From: Cheilinus undulatus
Taxonomy: Eukaryota > Chordata > Actinopteri > Labriformes > Labridae
Length of the DNA stretch: 64,000 nucleotides
NCBI RefSeq assembly: GCF_018320785.1
Contig: NC_054867.1
Span: forward strand, 24,741,855-24,805,854
Direction of reading: 5' to 3'
This document shows positions 11,601 through 22,629 of the stretch, in pieces; positions within the stretch are counted from its first letter, which is position 1, and the number at the start of each line of letters is the position of its first letter. The notes beneath the pieces were generated by a model that saw only the letters and a program-made list of their open reading frames with translations, did no database searches and was not told the origin of the DNA. Both the position numbers and the translations under genes were made by a program.

Positions 11601-14600
11601 ACCTACTCTATTTCATCTCACACAGAGGTCCACTGATGGTACTAATCCTGTACAAATCGGGATCTCTGTAACATAGAATGGTAGTTGTGTCTTACAAAAG
11701 TCTGTGCAGCTTTTTATGTTAAAAACTAAAATAATAAAGGCTGTGTAGGACAGTGTCAACAAGGTTTTGACCAATTTAGGTAATTAATAGTGATTTGCGT
11801 TGAGTTATTTTCAGCTTATGTTGGCTATTTTACTCAACTTATTTATTTACTTGTTACGTTAAACTATACTGTCCAAATGTATGTGCGCACACAACTGCTC
11901 TCGCACAGCGCTTCTCCTCCCTCCTGAGCTTCCCTTTACAAGTGCCTGATCTTATGTTGGTATTAATTAGCAATAAATTTCATGCCTAACTCAAATTACA
12001 ATTTGAAATGTGTCACTAAACATTCAAGGATTAGGCTTCAACAGCTTATCTGTGGGAGGAGGACTGTTGTTGGTACATACAATCATAAATTAATAGAGTG
12101 CAAAGTAATTTCCAAGGCGTCAACTGCATAAAAACTGTTAAGATGACAGGTTCATATTTAACATGAGACATCTTGCTTCCTCATAGATGATAGGAAGGGA
12201 GCTCCTCTACTCTGTCTGATCAGTTGCAGATACGCTCAGGTGACTTACATGATCACGGTGCGTTATGGAAGAGTTAGGGGAGATTGTTCATCAGTTCAAT
12301 ATGTATGAATGTACAGGACACAGACAACTTCACCTGCAGAACACAGTGTGTATGACATTGCATCTTTTGTACGAACTTTTGAAATAAAAATTCACTGTTT
12401 TTTCATTGCTGCAGCCATGCTGCACCTTCATGTACTCCTTCAGCAATGTCTGTAAATTTAGGTACATTACAGACTTCTCTTATCCTGTGTGAATGCAACA
12501 GAACAAACCCTGGTGTCAGAGGGTAATTCATAAATTATCAGAGGTCCACAGGTAATTCTAATCCTGTGTGTACATTGTTTTTTTTTCTCTTTAAATCTAG
12601 ATAAGTCAAATGAGTAAGGACAAATCAGACATTATGTCAGAAATAAAGATTAATGTCATTGTTTCAGGGGTGGGAAGGACCGTGATGGTGAGATGCGCTA
12701 CAACCCATTTCGGATAACACCTTACCTACTGAAGGTTCAGGGAAAAGGAGGCATTGGGGAGGAGGAGGAGCCGTGCTGCTTGGCTCTGGCTGAGCGCATC
12801 ATCTCTGGATATGAAGGTACAGTCATTGCACCACAAATTGCATACAACTCAACCTGTGAATGCCTTTATTTTAATGTAAAGATTTTAACTACTGATTTTC
12901 CCTTACAAAGAAATCCCAACTTTGGCTACTTCCTTCATAAAAAGTATCTAACATTTCTCCTATTAGTCCCTTAATCCTGGTGTTTACTTAGAAAGTCACA
13001 AAGAAATTATCACTTGATTCTCCATCCCTGCTTTCTTTGTACTTAATTCTGCATCAAACATGTCTGTTACATAACAGTGACATTTTTATCTTTTCTTCAT
13101 GCAGCACCTCGGATCCCGTTAGACAAGCGCATCTTCACCACCACTCACTCTCCTGGTTGTGTGTTTCTTGAAGTAGATGACAGGTCAATACACAATCACA
13201 CACAAACAATGTCTAGTTTACTTCCAGGTGGAGTGTTATTGTGTTGATGAAACCAATTTGATGGTTGCTCTCCTCAGGGCTGTGCCGTTGCTAGGATATC
13301 TTCCTCAGGATCTGATTGGCACTTCATTGCTCACATGCATTCATCCTGACGACCGCCTCTTGATGCTGTCAATGCATCGGAAAGGTAGGTGTTAAAGGAG
13401 GAAAAAGAAGCTTTCAGAAAAATCATTTGTGGATCTTTTTAGTTTGTTGAGGTTTATGAATTTGACAGTTTATAAGCTGAATAATGTAGTGGTTTATATA
13501 TAAAGTAGTTAAATTATAACACATGATAATGTAAGTTCTCCTTCAGTCTTTACTCTGATGATAACTCATGAACTCTACTCTTAATTCCTCTGTTGTTGAC
13601 ATTTCCTTTTAATGTCAGTGTTAAAGTATGCCGGCCAGTCTCCATTCGAGCATTCTCCGGTGCGTCTTCGCTGTCAAAACGGAGACCACATCACCTTAGA
13701 CACCAGCTGGTCCAGCTTCATCAACCCTTGGAGCCGAAAAGTGGCCTTCATCATTGGACGGCACAAAGTCAGGACGTGAGTGGCACAACAGAAGTTGCTA
13801 AGAGACTGTTTAAATACATGACATCATGGTAAAGACAACATGACTGTGTTGTCTTCTTTTGCCACCAGGAGTCCCTTGAATGAGGATGTGTTTGCTGCTC
13901 GGACCAAGGACGATGTCCTGGTCACACATGAGGAAATAAAAGATCTACAAGCAAAGATCTACAAGCTTTTCCTGCAGGTCATTAGTCAGCACTGAATAAG
14001 CTTATTTCAATTATTTGTTATCATTCATTAAGAGAAAATGAGCAAATTCTTGCAGGTCAAAGCACCAATACTGACATTAAAATTACTTCATTAATTTAAA
14101 AAATCTCTTTTTGCTTTGCTAAATCTTTTGGCTTTATCAATTCAAAAATGTTATTGAGTTTATTCCTTATTTACTCACTTTTTTTGTATCTCTTCTCCAC
14201 AGCCGGTCCATAACAACGGTTCCAGCGGTTATGGCAGCTTGGGGAGTAATGGCTCTCATGAGCACTACATCAGCGTAGCTTCCTCAAGTGACAGCAATGG
14301 TAACATGTGGGAGGACTCGCACAGGGAGCCGGTGAGACATCACAGTGACATCACAGACCAGGAGAACACTGGTTACCCTGTGGCAGAGTTTAATGATGCT
14401 TTATTTATGTGTTATTGTAGATGACCCTGCAACAGATCTGTGCTGATGTGAACAGAGTCAATGGCTGGGGACAGCAAGCTTATTTGGGCACCAGCCATAA
14501 AAATGCTCTTCTTAGCAAACCTGTTAAAGGTAAGGCAGCACTTAAGAACTTAACCATTAAAATGTACTTTCTTAAGATGTGAAAAAATGGGCTAAATTCC

Positions 14601-17600
14601 CTCTCTGCTTTTCCAGGACATCTCCTCCCCACAGTAACCAACCCTGAGGTCAGAGATCATGAAGAGGGCAGAAAACAAACACACATTCCCTCCTATCAGC
14701 AGATCAACTGTGTAGACAACATCATCAGGTGTGTGAAGGAACTATCAACTTGTCATTGTAAGATAAATTTATTATGGATAAAGCACTCATTTACTGTCAT
14801 TCTTTAATTATTTTTGCCCATATCTATGGGACTTAGATATCTGGAGAGCTGTACGGGTCCAGCACTTAAGAGGAAGAGTGACTCTCACCTGGGCACATCT
14901 TCTTCCTCATCCTCTACCTCAGAAGATGACAAGCCTGCTGAAGCCACTGACACAGCTCAGGCCAGCTCAGATGGTATAAACACACATTTCCACACCACAC
15001 TATTAGCATTAGTGCAGTGTTATAATCTGGTCCTTAAAGAAGTCACAATAACTGCTTTTTTTTTTTCCATCTCACCGATCAGTGGTGTTAGACAGTGGGG
15101 TGTCAGTGGCACCTACATCTGCAGCAGTTGTTGGAGCGCCGCTGACGGACATCACAATGTCAACGAAGGCCATGAGTGTAGTGTCTGTCACCAGCCAGTG
15201 TTCATATAGCAGCACCATTGTTCACGTGCCCCAGCCTGAATCAGGTACAAGAACATCATAGCAGTAACATTTAAATGGTCAATGTCACATGGTGGTTAAA
15301 ATGTCATGGAGAAAAGCTCTGAAAATCCTCTTTTTCAGGGTTTTTGGTGAAGCACATGCCTGTAAACTAGTTTTGTAAAAATTCACCCACTAGTTCAGCA
15401 ACAGTGCATAACAAAAGTTTTTGGAAAATGCATCAAATATCAGCATGGTATATAATAAATTTACTGATATTTTGTATATTTGAAGTTGAAATAGAGGATA
15501 TGAGTACAGCTGCAAACACAAATTTTGAAATAAAACAGCAAAAATATTGCATTTGCTGCAATAGAAGATTCTGAATTGAGGATTATACTAAATAGGCACC
15601 GGTGTAGCTCAGTTGGTGGAGCAGGCAGTCAGAGGCTATAGTCCTCAACGCACTAGTTGCGGGATCAATTCCTGGTCTCAGCACATGATTGGTGCATGTC
15701 TTTCCCCATTTCCCTCCCAGTGTTTCCTGTCTCTCTTCAGTTGTCCCATAAAATAAAGGAAAATGCTCTAAAAACATATTTAAAAAATATTCTAGATACG
15801 AGATAGGAATCACTTCTGCCTAACCTTGAAGTAACTTCACTAAATCAGACATTACAGCAGGTTTAAAAGGGGCAAAGAGTTCTACACTAAGACTGTAAAG
15901 ACAGTCCAGTTTTGTGTTATTTCTTTACATGAGTTGTGCCTTTTCATACAAAATTTGGTTGTAAAGCATTGATAATTTTAAGCATTTTGACTTCTTAATT
16001 TTAAACCTTGTCAGATTTTCTCCATTAACTCAATATTTTGTAAATATCAACTGAGGTGTGTTTGAGACAACATGTTGCTTTCCACAAGTAGTAATCCCAC
16101 AGCTTGCTGTAGCTAATAGTTATAACATTGTCGCTCACGTTACATAATCTCTTTATACACTGTCCTGCTGGGTCCATAAAAGCTGAAGATAAAAAATATG
16201 CAACTAATTGTTGTCTGCCTGACTCTTGCAACAAATCAGTGCAAGTGTGGAGAGTGCAAAGATACACACACATGGGTTAAAGGCAAGGTGTGCATGTGCA
16301 GCATCACTACTTAAATATCAGTGCACATCAGTAATTTACTACAGGTGAATTACAAAAGTAGTGATTAGTGGTTAGAAATTTAAGGATGTAATACACTATT
16401 CAGATGTGTAAAGAGTCATTTTGAAACTGGGCAGTTAAAATGTTGATCTTGGCTAACCGAGGAGTGGAAAAGTTGATATACCATTTTTGGCCTATAAATG
16501 ATCTGATCAATTACCCACAGCTGTCTGAACTTTAAGTCATGCGAATCCCCCACTGTACACTGTATCCAATATACTTCTTCCTTATGTTCTTCTGCAGAGG
16601 CCACAGCACTGGAGGATGCCCCGATGGGCAGCGAGCCTGCTGATGCTGCTCCAGCCCCTGTCCGTCCCACCCCAAGCCCGGCCACAGAAGAACCGAGGTT
16701 TATAGGTCTCACCAAAGAGGTGCTGTCAGCTCACACCCAGAAGGAGGAACAAGAGTATGTGGATCGATTCCGCCACCGCATCCTGCAGAGCCCCTACAGC
16801 TCCTATCTGCAGCTGGACAATAGCTCTATGGCTCACTCCCACCACCCGGGTATGCATTTACTTCTAGAATCACCATCTACATGTACTGCTATAGTGACTG
16901 CTGAGGCAGACTTGTTCTATATTCTGTGTATGTGTCACTGCAGGTGACTACCTTCATCCATTAAGTGGTGGTGGATGGAACCGCTCCAGGAGAGGAAAGC
17001 CCAGACACAAGCGCCCCAAACCCCATGGTTCCTCGGACAGCTACGCTTCTCCACCTGGCCCTCCTCGCCATGTCCCAGACTCCTCCTGGCCCTCCTCTGA
17101 GTCCTCCCAGCCTCAGATGGGGGCACCCTACAGCCAAGCAACCCAGCTCCAGACACCATTCTTCCCAGTGATGGGGTCTCAGCCCAGCTCTGAGCAACCA
17201 CCCAGACCACAGCAGCAGCTGCCTGCAGCAACCCCCATGGTGTTGCAACCTCCTGACCAGACCCAGCTCAGCTACAACTTTAACATCATGCAGCCCACTC
17301 AGAGCTTGCAGGGCATGCAGGGCATGCAGGGCATGCAGCCCGTCCATATGGAGCCTTTTCAGAATATACAGAACATACAGAACTTTCACAACATGCAGAC
17401 CATGGCTCCAGCCCAGAGCATTAACCCCTACATAACCCCGGTCATGGCTGTCATCTTGCCCAACTACCCAACTTTCACTCCAGGTTTCCCGTCCATTTAC
17501 CCACCATCTGCTCCTTCCATGATGCCTCAGGCGCCAGTCGCCATGACAGGCTTTGTCCCTGGCAGTGTGCCCTTCCCTCAGCCTCAGGTCCAAGCGCAGC

Positions 17601-20600
17601 CAGGCCTCCACCCTCAGACCTCCATGGGCCCAGTGCTTTGCTCACCCAGGGCCAGTTCCTCTGTTGGGGAAGAGGAGGAGGAAGCTGGGCCTCATGCTTT
17701 ATTTTCCAGCTCTCGCTCCAGTTCTCCACTGCAGCTGAACCTGCTTCAAGAGGAACTGCCAAAGCAGAGTGAAGGACAAGGCAGCACCGGACACAACCAC
17801 ACTGAGAGCCTCCATGAACAACATGTTAATGAGGTGAGTCTGCTTTCATCCGTCATTCTTCAAACTAAACATGACTGACTTTATACTTTAAATAAGCTTC
17901 CATACCTCTTCATATACATATACTGTTTTCACAGTGCAAGTATTATCTTTGGTTCTGACCTCTAACCCTTTATTTTATTCAGGGTGATAACCCCATTGAG
18001 TCTGGGAACCATGATGCGCAGTCTACATCCAGTGAGCTGCTTGATCTGCTGCTGCAGGAGGATGCTAGGTCAGGGACTGGCTCAAACGCTTCAGGCTCTG
18101 GGTCGGGGGAGTCTGGAGGCTCCCTGGGGTCTGGTTCTGGATCTGGATCCAATGGAACCTCCACATCACACACTGGTAAGAGGACTGACATGTGTAAACA
18201 AACACTGTCACATTACTCAGCAATATTAAAAACACTTACATAATTTAAATTTTTATAGTCTTAACATCATTAACAGATTCAGATGTTGACAGTTCACGAC
18301 AGAATCAAGAGTTTGTTTGCAGCATACTGAGGTTACTGATGCAGAGTTCTCCCTGCTACAGGCAGCAGCAACAGCAGCAAATATTTTGCCAGTAATGACT
18401 CATCAGACACATCACGCAAAGCCCGCAAGACCCAGGAGCCACCGGCAGAGCATCAGCACAGCTTCGACACACGGGTGGAGAACTCACTGTGGAGCATGAT
18501 CCAGCACACGCCTGAACGTGTCATGATGACATACCAGATCCACACTAGGTACACACAGCACTCTTAATGTTTTGTCACATACAGGTGTACAGTGAATTAG
18601 AATATCATCAAAAAATGGATTTATTTCAGTAATTCAGTTAAAAAAATGAAACTCATGTATAGATTTATTACACACAGACTGAGAAATTTCACTTTTTTTT
18701 TTCCTTTTGATTTGATGATTATGGCTTACAGCTAAAAAATAAAATTCAGTATCTCAGAAAATAAGAATATCACTTGATAAGAAAATGATTTTATCATAGA
18801 AATGTTGGACTGCTGAAAAGTATGAACATGTTCTGCACTCAATACTTGGTCGGGGCTCATTTTCCACAAATTACTCCATGTGGCGTGGCATGGAGGTGAT
18901 TATCCTGTGACACTGCTGAGGTGTTATAGAAGCCAGGTATCTCTGATAGTGGCCTTCAGCTCTTCTGCATTGTTGGTTCTGGTGTCCGGTATCCTGATTT
19001 TCACAATGCCTCAAGGATTCTCTAGGGGGTTTAGGTAAGGCCAGTTTCCCTGACCTAATCATGTGTGACACCATGTGTCTCTAATATTGAACTTTTTCTA
19101 TTCTAATTTTCTGAGATACTGAATTTAGCTGTAAGCTATAAACACCAAAATTAAAAGAAATACATAAATATATAAAGTGCTTAACAAATTTATTAGAACA
19201 CCTGTCATATTTGTCTCAAAGACCGTCTAGCATCATGAAGTGCTTTAATGCGGACTCTTTCGTTTTCAGTCAGCTCTCCACGTTTTACCATTTTGAACAG
19301 GAATGAGGGATTTCAAACTGAATTCACCCAATTTGAGCTGGCTCACTGTGCTTCTCTGAGAAGTCAGACATGAATCAAGCATAACATTCAAGCACTAAAC
19401 TCATTTTTCTGTTCAGGAATGCAAGTTAATAACTATAATTTGACATATTAATCAAGAAATAATAATGTGCTTTACTATTTTTTTTAGTTTTTTTGTAAAT
19501 CAGTAAATTTGAAAATTCATGGATAACAATAATAATTATATTTTAGCATTAAAAATATCATTTGGGTTAAAGAGCTTCTACATATTGGTGTATTAACCAT
19601 TGCAGAAACATAAAACATGATTTTGGTAATTACCAGTGCTGTTAATTTAGGGCAGCTGTGGCATAAACCTTACTTTGGTTAGGGTTGGGGTGGTCTAATA
19701 AATTTGTTAAGCACTGTACATGTATCAGTCTGTGTGTTATGAATCTATGTAATAACGGAGTTTTACTTTTTGGATGGAATTACTGAAAAAAAATCAACTT
19801 TCTGAGGATATTCTACTTTATTGAGATGCAGCTGTATTAAAAACATCCTCAGAAAACCTTGTCTTTAAGCAGTTAAACATCTCAGATTCTATGCTGTGTG
19901 GTTAATATGATGCTTTTGATCAGAGATACATATATATATATCTCATGTAACAGGGAAACTTAATTTAAGTTGACCAGCTGTAAAAATTTAGTTCGATGTT
20001 TAAAATTCTTTTATGTGGACTATTACTGTATATTTGAATCTCTTATTTTTTTGGATTCAAAGTTGTTTTCTAGCCAGAGAAGCGGGTAAAAACAGTAAAC
20101 ATTTGTATTTAGGGCACCCTCTGCTGGTTTAACTATGTATTTCACATATTTTCATGCATTTTGTCTGCTATCCTCAGGGACCAGAATGAGGTGTTAGCAG
20201 AAGACCGGGAGAAGCTCCGGGCGCTTCAGCCCCACCAGCCGTGGTTCACCCAGGAGCAGAGGGAGGAGCTGGCAGAGGTCCACCCGTGGATCAAAAAGCA
20301 CAAAATCCCAACAGAGATAGACACACAGGTGAGGATCTACTAAAAAGCCCTACAAACACATTAATAGATGCACGATGTTTGATTTCTGCCAGTATCTGTT
20401 ATACCTGTATTTACAAATAAATTTTAGTCCATACTGATATCAATGCCAATATACACACGTAGTTAAAAACCTAAAACTTAAGTTCTTGAAACACACAATT
20501 TAAAGTTTGCAGATGAATGAATTCACAATCTTTAATCCTTAAAACCCACTTCGAATTTTAAGGAATGAGGTTGAATAAAGAAAAAGCATTCAGCTAATGT

Positions 20601-20826
20601 AGATCTGTCGTCACCAATATCATGCCAACATTATCATGCACCCTTACAAATATTTCTATCTTCTTGACCGTGCTCATTTTAGACCTTATTCTGGGTTTCA
20701 TAGGGTTGCATCGATTGCAGTGCAGGTGCAGTGGTCACCCACTCTCCTCACCCTCCTGCCCCTGACAGCTCGTCCATTCTGGAGAGCCCACAGCAGGACT
20801 CTATCGGACCAGTGGTGGACACTTGA
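8691..20826 (+). CDS. per3: Period circadian protein 3 (21 coding exons, 1293 aa)
   Basis: PER proteins are the CRY-partnered repressors of CLOCK:BMAL in the circadian loop, moving between cytoplasm and nucleus. Coding exons: 8691-8995, 9849-10009, 10120-10238, 10566-10764, 11165-11216, 12668-12816, 13105-13183, 13278-13384, 13619-13775, 13869-13977, 14203-14331, 14421-14529, 14617-14728, 14837-14973, 15083-15244, 16598-16849, 16944-17833, 17983-18175, 18362-18548, 20178-20328, 20704-20826. All are GT-AG and in phase. Domains: PAS-A about 195-262; PAS-B about 330-400 ([15 protein letters not shown]); beta-TrCP-type SSGYGS at 486-491; CK1-docking YQQIN...RYLESC near 585-600; five serines at 673, 676, 679, 682 and 685 (FASP-type cluster); basic nuclear signal near 793-803; Pro/Gln/Met-rich middle; Gly/Ser run near 1113-1140; C-terminal CRY-binding region with MMTYQ and a terminal CIDC pair. 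[21 protein letters not shown] and EIDTQ favour PER3 over PER1/2. Start choice is uncertain: Met7 and Met14 are alternatives, Met14 having the best context. Confidence 0.95.
9077..9091. repeat. Poly-G run (15 G)
   Basis: Fifteen consecutive G lie in per3 intron 2, shortly after the first coding exon. A G-run of this length can form quadruplex structures and is prone to length error in sequencing. Confidence 0.9.
15595..15780 (+). mobile_element. tRNA-derived SINE copy 1
   Basis: The element begins with a tRNA-like head. TAGCTCAGTTGG (15605-15616) is a pol III A-box and GGGATCAATTCC (15660-15671) a B-box. A fish-SINE body follows, with TGCATGTC...TTTCCTGTCTCTCTTCAG and the tail TAAAATAAAGGAAAA. 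It lies in per3 intron 16. The head points to derivation from a tRNA gene, but it is not itself a functional tRNA. Confidence 0.8.
18582..19834 (-). mobile_element. Tc1-like transposon remnant in per3 intron 20
   Basis: The ends are related inverted repeats: CAGGTGTACAGTGAATTAGA on the left and, reading inward from the right, CAGCTGCATCTCAATAAAGT. Both continue into AGAATATC. TA dinucleotides flank both ends (18580-18581, 19835-19836). A degraded transposase C-terminus reads on the - strand at 18871-19074, including SITPQQCHR, a signature of Tc1 transposases. The N-terminal part with the catalytic DDE residues is missing. Without the nested element at 19175-19716 it is about 0.7 kb, so it is deleted and cannot move by itself. 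Confidence 0.85.
19175..19716. mobile_element. Tc1-type MITE (copy A), nested in the Tc1 remnant
   Basis: A 542-bp element with terminal inverted repeats AGTGCTTAACAAATTTATTA, flanked by TA on both sides (19173-19174, 19717-19718). There is no coding capacity. A second copy at 50104-50678 is highly similar along its whole length. TA duplication and the CAGTGCTTAA end place it with the Tc1/mariner superfamily as a non-autonomous family. Confidence 0.85.
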
Positions 20827-22150
20827 GAGAACCTTGAAGCCAAAACAACCAACTTTACAATGAACCAGCCCTGCCAGGAACCTCCACCACTACCACCACG
20901 CATCTCTTCTGACCAATCTGGAGGAGTGGCGTCCTGTGCATTAGTTTGAAGTTTAATGTGTATTTTCAAAGGTATCAGAGGCTGGACCAGGCCCTGGGAG
21001 CAATGGAGGAGAAAGCGACGGGCATTTTTTCTTAGTCAGCCTATTTTGACTGCCTTTTTTGGACCATAAATATTATACCTCTCGTCTTTTTCGAGCCCCT
21101 GTTGGGGTTTAGTTTGTCTTTAAGACTGACCAGAACCTTTAGCACCATGAGCCTCTTTGATGCTCAGTATAAGATGATGGTTTCATGGTTGATGCCCCCT
21201 GAACATGAGCACTGTGTACATTCATCCAGCCTGTGTGATGGATGTGACTGGGTGATGAGGCAGAGACAGAGCTGGCCCAGTTTGAGTATCAGAACACACC
21301 GGACTCCTCTGGAGTACAGGCTGTACAGTATGTGTACCACATCACCTCCATCGAACACTCTTACTATGGTTGACACATGGTAGGTTTTCTCTCGATGAGC
21401 ACTTAAGACAAAGACACATTTGCTGCTCTGTGTTTATAATGTTAGGATTTAAGCTTGTAAGTTAATTGGTATTGGAGTGTACTCTCTTATTCCATAGGTT
21501 GGGTTCTTCTTGTCCAGATAATCAGTTTTTATGTTCCTTTGACTCACCGAAAACAGCAAACATTTGGATTAGTTCAAATTGTATGTAATCGCTAGAACAC
21601 ATGCCCACCCAAAGATCCGACAATGTCCCGGTATCCCTCCTTATCACCTTACAACACCAATAGCTCTTATTATCAACAGACAGATCTCTGCACCATTTTG
21701 CCCTCTGATCCTGGGTTTACTTTCTGAATGAATTTCCTCCTTAAACTCTGTGTAGCTGTCTGTGTGACTGAATGTGTGTGAGGGAGAGGATTTAGCCTAC
21801 CCAGTGTAGTTCTGTGAATGTTTCTCACCTTTTCTTGTACTGGATTCAGATGGGCAGTTGTGAATGTTTTTGTGCGCATGTGGGCGTGTCTGTTTGTTTG
21901 TTTATATGTGTGCGTGATTGTGTGGATGCACTGATCGACTGAGAGCTGCTTCCTTCTTTACAGTTGTCCAACAGTGCAAGACAGACCAGGGTTTTCTACC
22001 ATTTTTAGATGAAAAGTATATTACAGTACCATGTATTTTATAGAAAAGTACACAAAAATAACTTCACAAAGTGTATAAAAAGCCATTTGTCTTGAATTCA
22101 GGGACTGTTTGTTTGTGGCACAATGGAATGAATAAATGATCTATTACCTA
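20827..22150 (+). other. per3: per3 3' UTR
   Basis: The sequence after the TGA at 20824-20826 has no further splice or coding signal. A canonical poly(A) signal AATAAA lies at 22131-22136, followed by a TG-rich stretch. The mRNA end near 22150 is an inference. Confidence 0.6.
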
Positions 22151-22457
22151 ATGTGTATCTGAATGTATGATAAGCACAATGCTGCACACAAAAATAAGTT
22201 ACAAAGACATACAGCTTATAAAATGGTGCTAACAGTAGGCTCAACAGAGGATGTTCAAAAACATTAACTTCAACATTCAAACTGTTCCAAAACAGCCCAT
22301 GAAGACAAAACGTTGTCACTACAGCCTTTTTGAGTGTTTATTAAATAAGAGTCTTCTTACTGCAGCTGTTTTTCAGCTGAAGAGCTGAAAAAACACAGAG
22401 AATAAATTTTAATTTGAAGGATTATGTGGTTTTCTGATGGAAACAGTTGAGATTTTT

Positions 22458-22625
22458 GGCCCCGGTTTAGCTCTGTTGGTAGAGCAGGCTCCCATGGAGG
22501 CTACAGTCCTCACCGCACTGGTTGTGGGATCCTGACGGTATTTGTTGCATGTCTTCCCCACTCTCTTTCCCCATATTTTCTGCCTCTCAAAAGGCAAAAA
22601 GTCCAGAAAATAATATTTTAAAAAA
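22458..22625 (+). mobile_element. tRNA-derived SINE copy 2
   Basis: Same family as the copy at 15595-15780: TAGCTCTGTTGGTAGAGCAG (A-box side), CTACAGTCCTCACCGCACTG, GTTGTGGGATCC (B-box side), then TTGCATGTCTTCCCC and a CTCTCAAAAGGCAAAAA tail. It is more diverged and slightly shortened. It sits just beyond the per3 3' end. Confidence 0.75.
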
Positions 22626-22629
22626 GGAA

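Noticed and set aside
15600-15675. Possible tRNA gene from A-box and B-box words
   Set aside because: No cloverleaf can be drawn, and a SINE body and tail follow. It is the head of a tRNA-derived SINE.
16961-17611. 216-codon open frame on the - strand
   Set aside because: It is antisense to per3 exon 18. The GC-rich, repeat-containing coding strand keeps the opposite frame open by chance, and there is no family resemblance.
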